In this document: positions 1 through 11,426 of the stretch, one piece after another
How the letters are laid out: every line of letters starts with the position of its first letter
How positions within the stretch are numbered: position 1 is the stretch's first letter
Assembly: GCF_000189635.1 (NCBI RefSeq)
Contig: NW_002476013.1
Location: 558,001 to 622,000, forward strand
DNA length: 64,000 bases
Origin: Tetrahymena thermophila SB210
Lineage: Eukaryota; Ciliophora; Oligohymenophorea; Hymenostomatida; Tetrahymenidae
Reading direction: 5' to 3'
Notes under the pieces: generated by a model
Database searches by the model: none
Told to the model about the DNA's origin: nothing
The model's input: the letters and a program-made list of their open reading frames with translations, nothing else
Translations under genes and position numbers: made by a program

Positions 1-1818
1 GCTCTGATTCAAGATTGTTCATATATTTATTTAGAAGATGACTCCATCAATTAAAATAGCTTAGATTTTCTTATTAATAAAGTCCAAGAAGTTTATGGTG
101 ATTAATTTACTACCTTCTTAAAAAAGATGCTATAACTAAATCCCAATAATCGTCCTGACATACACGAAATTTACTAATAGCAATTTAAAAGTGTTGATTA
201 AACAAACTAAAGTTAACTTTCTTTAAATCGCATGAGTGAAGTTGTTGGGGAAACTTCTCCTATCCCAAGAAGCATGAGGCTCAACTCTTCACTTATAAAT
301 CAAGGTAATTTCTTGAATAATCAGCCAAGTTAATAAAATAGTGTTGTTAATTCAAACAATACAAATGTTGTAAATAACTCCAACAATAATAACCATAGCA
401 GAATAAGTAGCTCAAGATATGTCATTTCTAAGACTAGCACTTTACAACAAATAGGAATAAATAACTAACCAAATAGTATCAATTAAAGCATAGCTAGCTT
501 ATAGAGTAAATCAAACATACCATAATTTGATAATAATCTGATCAAATCACCAATTAATTACTATATTAAAATGGAAAAAGCTACCCCTATCTAATCTGTT
601 TAAACTACTTAGAAAAACTCTCCAATTAAAGAGTAGATAAATACTAGTTTTAACTTCTAAGAAGCTAATAATAATTCACAGAAAGCGTTAAATTAGTCTG
701 TAATAAATGCGAATAATAATCCAAGTAGTGGTCATTATTTGCATAACTTCTAGTCTTTTTCAAATACTATGAATAATCCATAGGTTGAAAATAACGGAAA
801 TTCTGGTTTAAATAATAGTAATACTTCAATAGGTTAAAGCTGGTTAAAGTAGAACAATACTAATTACTATAGTTTTAACTAAACACAGCATTCTTTTAAT
901 TAGAATGAACAGTAGCACGGATAGCCTATTAAATATATTGAATCTAATAATAAAAATAGCTAGTATAGTAATTCACCTCCTAAGATGCTAGTCAATGCGT
1001 AGGAATTAAATTAAAACGCAGCTTAGCAGTAGATGTAAAATAGTATTAATTATAATTCAATAATTCCATTAAATCAATCTAATGTTTTAAGTAAAAATAA
1101 TGAAAGCAAGCAGTAATAATAATTCTATTAGAAGCAACCATCATAATTATATGATAAAGGTGATTCTAAATTAAATCAAAGCACAGTATCTACTTAAGGC
1201 TTGAAAGACTCTTATTTAATTTAGAACGGTCAATAACATTAGACTAATAACGAAGTAAGAGAAGGGTCAGTTTCCTAGTAATTTGTTTACTAAAACCCTG
1301 TGAATAATACAACAACAGTGTACAAAGTGCATTATTCAAGAGGTAGTAGTCCTTAGAATATAACCAAATAAAGCCCAAATTAATTCAGTGACAAAGTAAG
1401 CTTTGGTGAGCATGCAAAAGTGAATGATTTAAAAAATAGTAAAGTCTAAGGTGTTTAGAACTCATAATCTTAATAATCATCATCAATATCTCAACAAAAT
1501 AATATTCAAGAGATAAATAAAAAAATAAATAACTATTACTCCCAAACAAGCAATAGCCATTCTTAATTACAAAACTAATAAGCAGAGACATAAAAAAGCA
1601 TGCTTGCAGAATAATAGCTCAAAAGGAAATCTATAACACTAGAAAAAGATGAGAGTCTCTTGGATAAAAGTAAAAAATTTTTAAATATACTTTTTATTTA
1701 ATCACATAATAATTAAAAAGATGGAGTCGAAAGTTAGAACTAAAAAAAGTCAACGCAAATCAAAACCACATAAATAGTACATCCAAAACAGATAGCATTA
1801 AATATTACCCCTAAATGA
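1..1818 (+). CDS. Protein kinase, C-terminal part with Gln/Asn-rich tail (5' end outside window)
   Basis: Reading frame 1 is open from base 1 to TGA at 1816-1818 (605 residues) when TAA and TAG are read as Gln; many such codons occur in frame and no internal TGA was found. Residues about 39-56 read FLKKMLQLNPNNRPDIHEI, which fits subdomain XI at the end of a Ser/Thr kinase domain, including the invariant Arg before Pro-Asp. The catalytic core would lie upstream, so this is inferred from one conserved block. The remaining ~540 residues are low-complexity, dominated by Asn, Gln and Ser, with a more charged end (KRKSITLEKDESLLDKSKKF). Such tails are common in ciliate kinases. No intron is visible. 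The kinase subfamily cannot be told. Confidence 0.72.
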
Positions 1819-3228
1819 AGCAACCTCTAAATATTCATTATTTTTATATACATGTAAATAAATTGAAAAGTATATTCTGCATAAAATGGAAAAAATAACA
1901 AATTATATTATATTTTAATTGAATAAAATTTTTCTTTTTAGATTAAAATTGTTTGCCTTTTAGATTATATATGATGTTGTAAATTTACTTTATTGTTTGT
2001 ATCTTTTATTTAGCTGATTAAAATTTATTAACGATAATTATTTCTTTAATTTCAAATTCAAATTTAATTTCAATTTTTATTTTGTTTTTTTATTTATATC
2101 TTTATTTTCTTATTTAATTTATTAATATTTATATTTGTATTTTATTAATTTATCTCATATTTTATTTTAGATTTATTTTTTATATTTCATGTTATTTATT
2201 TTTATGTTAGAGAGATCTTGAGGAATTTAGTGTTTTGCACAGTTGAGTTTGCTTGCTTGTCTTGCTAAATTTATTAATTTCTAATTTTAAATAATATTTT
2301 TTATATTTTTTTAAGACTAAGAGAGAATTCGCTGAACTATTTTGAGTCAAATTCCTGAAGAAAACTTCTCTAGATTGGCATGACTTTAATACCTTTTAGA
2401 TATTAACGAAAGCTTTTCATGTGAGTAGTTTTTTATTTTATTTGCAAAACTATCAAATTTATTTTATCGCCGAACAATCAGTTTTAGAAATGATTGTCTA
2501 ATTAAAAACTTTAGTAAGGAATTTGAAAAACTATAGGGAAATGGCTCAGGGAATGATTTATTAATTTGTTGCTATAGTAAAAATTGTTATTGAGAGTTTA
2601 AGTTGCAAATAAATTTCAGAAGTAAAAAGGAATTTGATTCAGCTATAGATTGCAGCATTATTTAAGATATTTCTTATTTTGTTTATTTTTAAGAAAATTA
2701 GTTTTTAATTGTTTTTAATAATATTTATTTATTTGGGAGTGAGTTTATATGATTACTAAATTTAAAATTCAAAATTTAAATTAAAGATATTTATTTTTCA
2801 TAATCAAGAAAATATCTAAAAATTATGCTTACCTCCAAACAAAAAAATTATAAAAAAATATTCAATATTCTATTTAAATAGTTTTAAAAATATTCATTTT
2901 ATGACATTTAGGAAGGAAGGTAAAAAAAATCAAAAAAAGTATTCTATCAATAAAATTAAAAATTTTTAATAAATTAAATGAATGGGTAAAATACATGAAA
3001 AAAGTTTTATTAATCCCCCTTGTTAGATAACAGTACCAAATATCAAAAATATGAATGATAACCGATGTACCCATTTTTTAATACAAATTTTTGCTTTTTC
3101 ATAATGAAGGTAGATTGATTAATTATAGATATATATAATTAGAAATAAAAAGATAATACTTTATAATAGATGATTAATATTTATATTTTTTATTTAAAAA
3201 ATTATATATTAATATTTTAGTATTAATT
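1819..3228. other. AT-rich spacer between convergent genes
   Basis: No supportable gene. Most is A/T homopolymer-rich. Bases about 2200-2660 are less AT-biased than their surroundings and contain a perfect 7-bp inverted repeat (ACAATCA ... TGATTGT, about 2475-2498). Both reading senses are broken by TGA there. It holds the 3' ends of the flanking genes. Confidence 0.5.
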
Positions 3229-5304
3229 TCAATAGTAAAGGTCCCAAAAGTTTTAGCTGGATTTGTAAACAAGAAATTGTTCGATTAATTTTTAGTAAAC
3301 TATTTTTTACATGATAGCTAATTTTTTATCTTTGATGAATTACAAAAATTATTAATTATTTGTGGAAGGTTTGATATGAATTTCAGTTATATATTAAGAT
3401 TATAAGCATTCAGAATAATCAACAAAATCTTTCTATTAATAAACATTATAACCAAAATAACTAGATTTAAAAAGATGCAAATATTATAAATTTGGTAAAG
3501 ATTCACAAAAATCTCTTAGTTTTGGTTATAATTTTTTGCTGTTTGTTTAAGTACTTAAATATATAAGATTCTTACATTTTAAAATTTATTCAAATAGTTC
3601 TTGTTCTAGATCAACCATATTCTCTAAATGAGACAGAGTCTAAGAGGAGTTGCTAATTAGTTTTAATAATAGAATTAATTAACATTGTTCTACTTTAATT
3701 GTCTCTAAATTATTTAGATTAAGTAGGCTTTCCATATTCTATTAAAATTGTTAAGAAGAGCTATCTTAATAATTTGAATAATTAAGGCTAAGCTCCCTTA
3801 AAATTGTGGGATTCTAATATTTTAAAATATAACTGGCAGCCAATCTATTAAAACTATAATATCCTTTTAAATCATAGGTTGGATCGCAAAAGTTAAATTT
3901 TCTATATTAAAATATATTTTTTTGATCTGGCTCTACTGTTGTAAATACTATTTTATTTTTGATTTCTCTTCTATTCTTAAAGAAGATTGCAAAATTTTTT
4001 AATTGTTAAATTTATTCAATAGTTGTCATTATTTGAACAAAGCTATCTAAATCTATGTTTTTTAAACTAATTTATAGATCTTTTAGTTAATCTCTTTAAA
4101 TTTCTAAAAATTAAATGAAAAAAGTGGTGTATTTATTTGTAACTTTTAATGAAGAAGGAAATTAAAAATCAAAAAGCTGGAGTTAAATTTTACTCTATTT
4201 TAGAATTTAAATTGAATTTTCTAATTCCTAACCTTTTATATTGAATTCGCTCATATCTAAAGTAAGACTTACTAATTAATTTAAATTTTTAACAGTTTAG
4301 CATAAAATTTCTACGCAGCCACTTTCTAATTTAAAATTCTTTAGCTATAAAGACTGAAGATTTTTTAATTTAGATAATTCATCTGTAAATAAGCTTATAT
4401 TAGATGGATGAAAACCTTCTAAAAAACTTTCCTAGTACCCAAATTCCTCTAACTGGTCTTAGAGTCTTTAAAAAGTTTTGATACTTTAAATAGAATTATC
4501 AAAAGTTTGGTTTTCTTAACAAAAATCTAGATAAATACTCTTTAAGTTAGAATGTTAAAGTATCTCTTGATTTATCTATTAGAATTATTCAGATTTTAGC
4601 TCCAAATTATTTGCTATGAACTTTAATTTATTTAAAGACTTTATTTATCTTAAAGATTTCAATTAATCAAAAAGAAAAGAAATAAATTAAGGTGACTACT
4701 TTTTAGTTATTATATGTTAAAATTCATAAATATATCCAATTTCAAGTTCCTCAATACTTTAAAATATTTCAATATTACTCTAAACTAAATTGAAAAATCT
4801 CCTGCAAACACTATGTTCAGACAAATTCCTTTCTGACATCAAATCAACCACAGAAAAACTTCTTAAATTTTATAAATTATTAATTAGATCTAGAATATAT
4901 TTCTAGATTGGATCACAATCACTTTCCTACTCCAGCATATAAGAAAAGTTACATTTGTAAAGAGAAAGCTTATTTATACTGTGCTTAAATTTATCTATTA
5001 AGTTGTGTTAGATAAATTGAAGGATGGTAATTAGAATGTCATTATCTTCGCAAATGCTAATATCGATTTGAAGAATAAGCTCTTAAATATTGGTAACTTT
5101 TTAAAGCCTCTCATTATAATTTTGTATTATACTTTTAACAAATTCTTACTAAGGTTTTCTTCTATATCTTTTTACTCTCTGATTCAAGTCAAGGTTAAGA
5201 ATAATCTACTTAGGATTTGTAGGATCTTTCTCTTTATCATAATATTATTTTATTTTCGAGTTCAAAACTAAAGCATTACTGTGGTCTTGTTAACAAAAGT
5301 ACAT
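3229..5304 (-). CDS. Leucine-repeat-like protein of unknown function (691 aa)
   Basis: A single open frame runs from ATG at 5304 to TGA at 3231-3229, with TAA/TAG as Gln; an in-frame TGA lies a few codons upstream of the chosen ATG, which fixes the start within about 5 codons. The protein starts MYFCQQDHSNALVLNSKIK. It has repeated short hydrophobic periods such as ELSKLKNLQSLQLKNFKLES and QTVKNLNQLVSLT, spaced like irregular leucine-rich repeats. Ciliates carry many such degenerate LRR proteins, often related to kinase or F-box families, but no kinase or F-box motif was seen here. No signal peptide and no clear membrane segment. Role unknown; probably protein binding. Convergent with the kinase gene. 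Confidence 0.8.
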
Positions 5305-5668
5305 TTTAGCTCTTATCTGTCAAGTAGTTATTTGATATTTGTTTTTTTTTTAATAAAAATATTATACAAATTAAAAAAATAAGATAAGATCATAAAGTAA
5401 TATTTGAAATCTCAATTTTAAAGCGCAAAAAGTTATCAGATTTAGAAAGATGATCAAAAATTCTAAGTGTTATGAAGACGCAATAATAATTTAAATTATT
5501 AAAAGTAAAAAAAATAAAGTCAAATCTTTGTAATTATCTTATAAATTTATGGTATTAAATAATTAAACTTATTTATTCTCATTTAATTCTATAAAATAAT
5601 TTATTATTATTATAGTTAGTGAAAAATAATTAATTTTTAATTGCTTAAAATAAAGTTTTATAAAATTT
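5305..5668. other. AT-rich spacer
   Basis: Contains the 5' flank of the leucine-repeat gene and the 3' flank of the next minus-strand gene. Nothing recognisable. Confidence 0.5.
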
Positions 5669-6793
5669 TCAATCAAACAAATCATAAATAATATAATGAG
5701 GATTATATATTAAATACTATTATATGTGTTTATAATAAGCTATAATTTTTAAGTTTTGTGCTTCAAATTCATCAAAATAATTTAAATATTTTAATGCAAC
5801 TTTAAATTGATTTTCTCTTTAAGAGTTATACAATAAATCAAATTTTATTAAATTTCCTGTGGAACAAAGTGCAAGAGTAATTGAGTTAGCATTTTATTAT
5901 TACAGCATTAAATCTGTTTCTTTAACTAAAGGGGCAAAAGGTTTTTAATGAAGGAATGAAGTCAAATTGTTGATAATTTTTTTTTCATGTATATTAATTT
6001 GTTAATATCCTAAAAAATTTGAGCTTTTTTATCTTGTTATGAATTTAGAATAAACCTCGCAATTTCCAAAATTGTAAAAAAGTGACTGAGTAAGAAGTTT
6101 TAATTCATTTTAATTGATTTTTTCGCAATCAAAGCAAAAATATATTCTTTTTACATTTATTAATTTTTTTTCTAACTTTCCTTAGTTATCTAAATTAATT
6201 AAGTTTTTTAGGGTTTTAGTAGAATAAACATCAAGTTTTTACAACAAAATGTGATTATAGTACTGTTATCCTGCATAAATAGCAATACTTGCTATTGATA
6301 GGATTAAGGTTAATTGCTAGTTAAAAAGTTAAATTTCTTACTTATTTAAATATAAAATCACATAGATTATAGTGTTATATATCTAAATATTCATCAGCAT
6401 GGTGTTTTATATGTGAACAAATCTTAATCCAGTTTGAAGTATTAAATCATTTGAAGGCGATAATTCAGTGAGAATAGAAAAAGCATCAAAATGAATAAGT
6501 AGGCAGCAAAAGCTAATAGTTGAGATATCAAAGCTTTAGGTTAAGATATAATTAAATAACATGAATAGTATTATAGGAAGTAATAAGATTATCTCAATAA
6601 TATTTTCTTCTATGCCATCGTAAGAAATGATTGACTGATGTAAAAGACTATTAGCTGTAAAATGGAAGAATATGAAAATAAGACCTATTAAAAACTATTT
6701 ATATTACTTAGAATAGTAAAAATATTTGATAGTTTTTAAAAAATGCTAGCTTCTCAGCATCTGAGCAACTAAAATTATATAAATAAATTTCAT
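5669..6793 (-). CDS. Multi-span membrane protein, paralogue A (374 aa)
   Basis: Open from ATG at 6793 (context AAATATAATGAAA, A-rich as usual in ciliates) to TGA at 5671-5669. It begins MKFIYIILVAQMLRSQHFLK. The N-terminal half has about five to six hydrophobic segments, for example FLIGLIFIFFHF, IILLLPIILFMLFNYIL and TISFCCLLIHF. The C-terminal half is hydrophilic with a CxxC pair (RIYFCFDCEK) and ends in YIIYDLFD. It is clearly homologous along its length to the gene at 7631-8755 (shared NDLILQ, QNTML, NTIIYV, LKNLINLDNQ, KLEK, PLVKETDL, GNLIKFDL) and has the same length. No family is recognised. The hydrophilic C-terminal half could be a cytosolic domain. An upstream extension of the frame exists, so the start is likely but not certain. 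Confidence 0.82.
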
Positions 6794-7630
6794 TATATTT
6801 ATGTTCTACTTATAATTTTAAATTTTATGTAATTTAAAAATCTTATTGTTTTTATATTATTAATGTTTTTTTTTATTCTTCAATGTTAGTTTTAAATAAT
6901 AAGTTATATCAAATTAATTATTTTTAAATAAATTTTAGATATCATAAATATGATAAAAAAATAAAATTAGTTATATTTCACATTCCTATTTTTTAAAAAT
7001 AATATACATTAACAAATGGAGATAATGATAAAATATTAATTAATATGTCTTAAATATTTTAGATATTATTGTATTTTTTAGATTATAAACTTCTTGAAAA
7101 TTTTAGTACTATTTTTTTAGAAAAACGAAATAAGGTATTTTTTTTAATTTTTTAAATGGTGAGAGGAATTCATTAAATATGAGGATTCACAGTAAATTAA
7201 ATTAAATTTATATTTTTATCAAGCTAAAATATTTTTTTCATATTCAATTTAGTAATTAATATATTAGAGTTGTTTTAAAAAAGAATAATCAGAATTTTTT
7301 TTTAATTTACCTAAATTAAAAAAATAAAAATTATTTAGAAAATACAGTACCCATAAAGAGAAATTTTAGGAAGAAATACATAATATAGTTTTGAATTATT
7401 TTTTAATTTCAAATAACATTAAATAATAGATATATTTAATAATAACAAAAGATTTTTTTAATGACAAATTAAAAAAATTAAAATAAAGATATATCAATTA
7501 TTGATGTTAAAGAATGTTAGATGATATTAAAGAAATTTTTTTAAATTTTGTATATTACTTTTATTATTTACTATTTATTTTTCAATTTTATTGATAATTT
7601 TATTTATAAAAACATTACATTACTATTTAT
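6794..7630. other. AT-rich spacer between the tandem paralogues
   Basis: Very AT-rich, with many runs of T and A. No gene, and no obvious copy of either gene's ends. Confidence 0.5.
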
Positions 7631-8755
7631 TCAATCAAATAAATCATATAAAACTAAGTTAGGATTATTTAACATATGCATTTTAATGCATTTTTAATAA
7701 GCTAGAACACTTAAAAAATTGGCTTAATAATTTTCTACAAGTTCAAGATATTCGAGTGCTAACTTTACTCTGTGTTATTACTCTTCATCATAGCATAGAT
7801 CAAATTTAATAAAATTCCCACTTTTTGCAAAAGTAAGAGCTATTTCATTTGCATGCTTACCATAAACTTTTAAATCAGTTTCTTTGATTAAAGGAGCAAA
7901 TGCTCCTTTTATTATGGAAGGCTTTAATTTATCGATTAATGTATTTTTCATTATTTCAATTTTTTAATGAAATCCTGACTCTCTTACAAACAATCTCGTT
8001 ATAAAATTTGAATAAATTTCACAATATCCAAAATTATAGAAACATGCTTAAATGAGAAATTTTTAATCTTCTTGGCTGACTTCATCACACTAGAAACACA
8101 TATAAATCCTTTTTATATTTTTGAGATTCTTTTCTAATTTTCTTTAATTATCTAAATTTATTAATTTTTTAAGCTTCTTGCAAGAGAATATATCTAAAAA
8201 CTATGAATTTACATAATTTTTATATTACTAATAAATAAAAATTATACAACTCAGCAATGCAAGAGAAAAAATTGAAAACTTAAATATGTGCTTATCAGAA
8301 TTGTTTAGCCATAACCCAACATAAATAATAGTAGTATAGAGTTTCATGAAGAAGAGCATTGTGTTTTAAGCAAAGAAAAATCTTGATCCTACCTATAGTA
8401 TTAAGTCATTTTCAGGGTAAATATATATTGAGAACAAGGAAGAATCAAAGTGGACTAACTAAAGAAGGCAAAAACAGATAGAAAGGAATAATGATTTAAT
8501 CATAATATAGTTGTATATACAAAAGCAGACTAGAGGAAGCAGCTGTAATAAAGTTATTAAGTACTCCTAATTTGGGTGTAATTAATCTATAACTCTATTA
8601 AGTAAAATGTAAGAAACAAAATGAACAATAGCAGCTACTAATTAAAACAAATTTATCTTTTTGTATTGATTTTAATTTTTAATTCCTTGACAAAAATAGT
8701 AAAATGAAAAGCTAGATATCAAAGGTAGTAAAAACGCTAAATTTATATCGTACAT
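7631..8755 (-). CDS. Multi-span membrane protein, paralogue B (374 aa)
   Basis: Open from ATG at 8755 to TGA at 7633-7631; an in-frame TGA lies about 16 codons upstream of the ATG, supporting this start. Begins MYDINLAFLLPLISSFSFYF. Hydrophobic segments lie near residues 5-20, 36-52, 66-80, 85-100, 130-147 and 158-175. They are followed by a hydrophilic C-terminal region with a CxxC at 219 and 222 (RIYMCFQCDE), then a conserved stretch (FAPLIKETDL, GNFIKFDLCYD, LYDLFD at the end). Paralogue A lies 837 bases downstream on the same strand with identical length, indicating a tandem duplication now strongly diverged at the N-terminus. Family and function unknown; a ciliate-restricted membrane protein is the simplest reading. 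Confidence 0.84.
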
Positions 8756-9779
8756 TTCTTCTTTTTCAAGACTTCTACTTTTACTTTTGTTTGATCACCT
8801 ATTTATATGTTTTAGTATGTGTATACTTATATATTTTACATAATTATTAATATTAAATTTTCAAAAAAGAGATCTTCTATTAATATAAGGAATGTTTTTT
8901 TGCTTATAATTAGAACTTACAAAATCTTAATTGAAAATAATTATTTATTTACTTAAAATAAGGAGAATAAGTAAGTAACCTTTCTATGTAATAAATAAAA
9001 CTTGAATACAACAAAAGAATTTACTATTAACTTTTAATAATTTAAAATGAATGTAATATACTAAAATATTTCATATTTTTTTATTTAAATTTCATCTATT
9101 ACTTTTAAATTGAACTTTCTTTGTGTATTAAAATGAAATTATTAATTAAAATAAATATTTATTTACTTTTAACTATTTTACTAAAATATTATTTGTCATT
9201 CCTTGAAATAATATATTTAATTCTAAAATTTTGTAAACAAGCTTAAAATGTTATTTTTCCTTATTTAAAAGTTAATAAAAAAATAATATTTTACCAAGTA
9301 AGTATTTATGTACTGTTAATTATCATTTATTCTAACTTCACCTCCCAAATATTCAAAGACCCTATTGCTTTCTAATAGTAACTAGTAAATTTAAATTTTA
9401 TATTTAAGAAATATTTTACTTTCCCCTCCTTTATAAAAATTAAAATTAAATTTTTAATTAATGAGAAATATTATAATTGAATATTTTTAACAAATGCATA
9501 TTTTTACTGATATTTAAAATATATTAATACTTTAAAATTTGTTGAAATTAAAATAAAAATTAATTAAAGATTTAAATTTATTTAAATAAACAAATATTAA
9601 AAAACTTAATAAAGTAGTGACTACAAATAAAATAGACACTCTTATTTTAAATGATTTAAAGATTGATAAGTAGAAATAAAACTATTTCCTTTTTAAACTC
9701 ATATTATGCAAGTAATTTATTGATTTAGTAACAATCCAAAAGATTAATTTATCTTGTTAAATATAAAGTTCTTCAAAAT
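8756..9779. other. AT-rich divergent spacer
   Basis: Lies between a minus-strand and a plus-strand gene and so holds both 5' flanks. Very AT-rich. The frame of the downstream gene stays open for some codons before its proposed ATG at 9780. No other feature is recognised. Confidence 0.5.
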
Positions 9780-10955
9780 ATGGAAACAAATAATTAAAAA
9801 AACACAAAAGGTAAGGCTAAATAAACATTTCACTATGTTAGAAAGGATTCTAACAATGGTCATGAAACTAAATAGAGTATTGGAAATAATATTTTATAAT
9901 AGCCTTAGAATAAATTATAGAAAATATGTTAATTTTACTAGATTGGAACATGCAAATTTGGAACTGAATGTAGGAATAGTCACATAGATTAAAATAAAAA
10001 TGATTAAATGAAAAAAGAAAAGTAAAGAGTAGAAGTTCAAAATCCAATTGAGAAGTATAAAAATTATAAGAAAGAGTATGTCTTTGATCCAAATCTCACT
10101 TTGAGGTGCTAATAACTTGCTTAGATAGCTAGAGAAGAGAAAGAAAAAGGATATAAACTTTAAAAAGAAGATGAGCTAATAATACACAGTCCTTCAGAGC
10201 TTGGAGACTAATAAAATTGCAATATGGTTCTAATTAGACACGCTATGTCTGAATCGAATTACATATAATCTAAATACACCTAAGGTATTTAGAAAGAAAA
10301 GCTAAAAAAGTTTAAGTAGCACTTCAGATATTTCTTATATAAAGACAATAACCTATTTATGGATACTCCTCTGCATCCAATAGGTATTAAGCAATGTGAA
10401 GATATCTAAAAGCATAACTACCAAATAAACTACTAGACAGTTTATGTATCGCCTTTGAGGAGAACATTGTAAACTTGCATTGAACTATTTAAAAACCATC
10501 CACTTAGAGGGAATATTAATTTTATCATATATCCTGATATAGCTGAAATGCTCAAAAAGGATTCTGATATTTTCTTAGTAGACTAGTTTAATTAGCTAAT
10601 ATAAGAGGCAAAAGAAAAATATAATATGCATTTCGATACAGAAACATTCTTTGAGCCTGATTGGTAATTTAACCACATAAATACTAACTAGCATCTAAAA
10701 AATGTTACTTATACTCCTTAATTGCTTAAGAGCTTAATAGTCTAAGGTTTCCCCTAACCTTTAGAAAATTTTAATAAATTCTAAGAAAGAATAAAAAAGG
10801 CAACTCGAAGATTAAAACAAATATAAAAGGAAAAAAAAGAATTAACAGGTGTTATAACACATTCGCTTGTAGCTAGAGAATTTATCAGCAATGAGGATAT
10901 GGAAAATGATGAAGAAATAGAAAACTTAGCCTTTATTTATTTTAATAATAAATGA
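9780..10955 (+). CDS. CCCH zinc finger - histidine phosphatase fusion protein (391 aa)
   Basis: Open from ATG at 9780 to TGA at 10953-10955. The N-terminus is polar (METNNQKNTKGKAKQ). Residues 50-68 form a CCCH zinc finger of spacing C-x7-C-x5-C-x3-H (C50, C58, C64, H68; core ICQFYQIGTCKFGTECRNSH), a fold normally used to bind RNA. Residues about 148-391 form a histidine-phosphatase (phosphoglycerate-mutase-like) domain: RHAMSESN at 153-160 with the nucleophilic His154, SPLRRTLQT at 224-232, an acidic E256 after YPDIA, and the second catalytic-type His361 in VITHSLVARE. All key catalytic residues seem present, so phosphatase activity is plausible; the Gly of the usual RHG motif is Ala. The substrate is unknown. 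A second ATG at 10008 would remove the zinc finger but keep the phosphatase domain. Convergent with the desaturase gene. Confidence 0.9.
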
Positions 10956-11426
10956 TAGATGTAAATAATTGAGATAAACAAATAGTTTTAATTTAACTCA
11001 AGATTTTTGTATTTGTTTATGGATTCTTATGTTGATTTAGTTTTGTATTTTATTTGTTTGTGGTTTGTGGGACTTAGACTTTTTTAAATTAAATGAAGTA
11101 ATTATGGATTTTTCATTTTATAAAAATATTAATAGCATCTCTTTTAAAAACCAAAGTAAAATTTTAGTCTTTTCCATTAGTTTAATCAAAATAAAGTGAA
11201 GAAAAAATAGTTAATCCTTATCAAACATTGATATTTTTTTTTTTTGTGGTTAAATAAATTTAATTGATATTTTGGATTAATTATTTTTTGGATTTGTTTA
11301 AAATTAGGTAAGGCAAAACATGCGTAATTGGTGTAACTAAAAATATAGGTTATATAAATAATAAAATTTATATTTATGTAAATTTATATTATGAATTATG
11401 AAATATGCATTAAAATTTTAGTTTAT
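10956..11426. other. Spacer between convergent genes
   Basis: AT-rich DNA holding the two 3' ends. No gene is seen. Confidence 0.5.

Noticed and set aside
3229-5304. Kinase domain in the leucine-repeat protein
   Set aside because: No HRD, DFG or glycine-loop motif was found in the translated frame.
5669-8755. One long gene with an intron of about 840 bases
   Set aside because: Both halves are complete homologues with their own start, stop and identical length, so they are tandem paralogues.
9754-9987. Plus-strand standard-code ORF of 77 codons
   Set aside because: It overlaps the CCCH/phosphatase gene in another frame. The real frame starts at 9780 and carries the CCCH finger.
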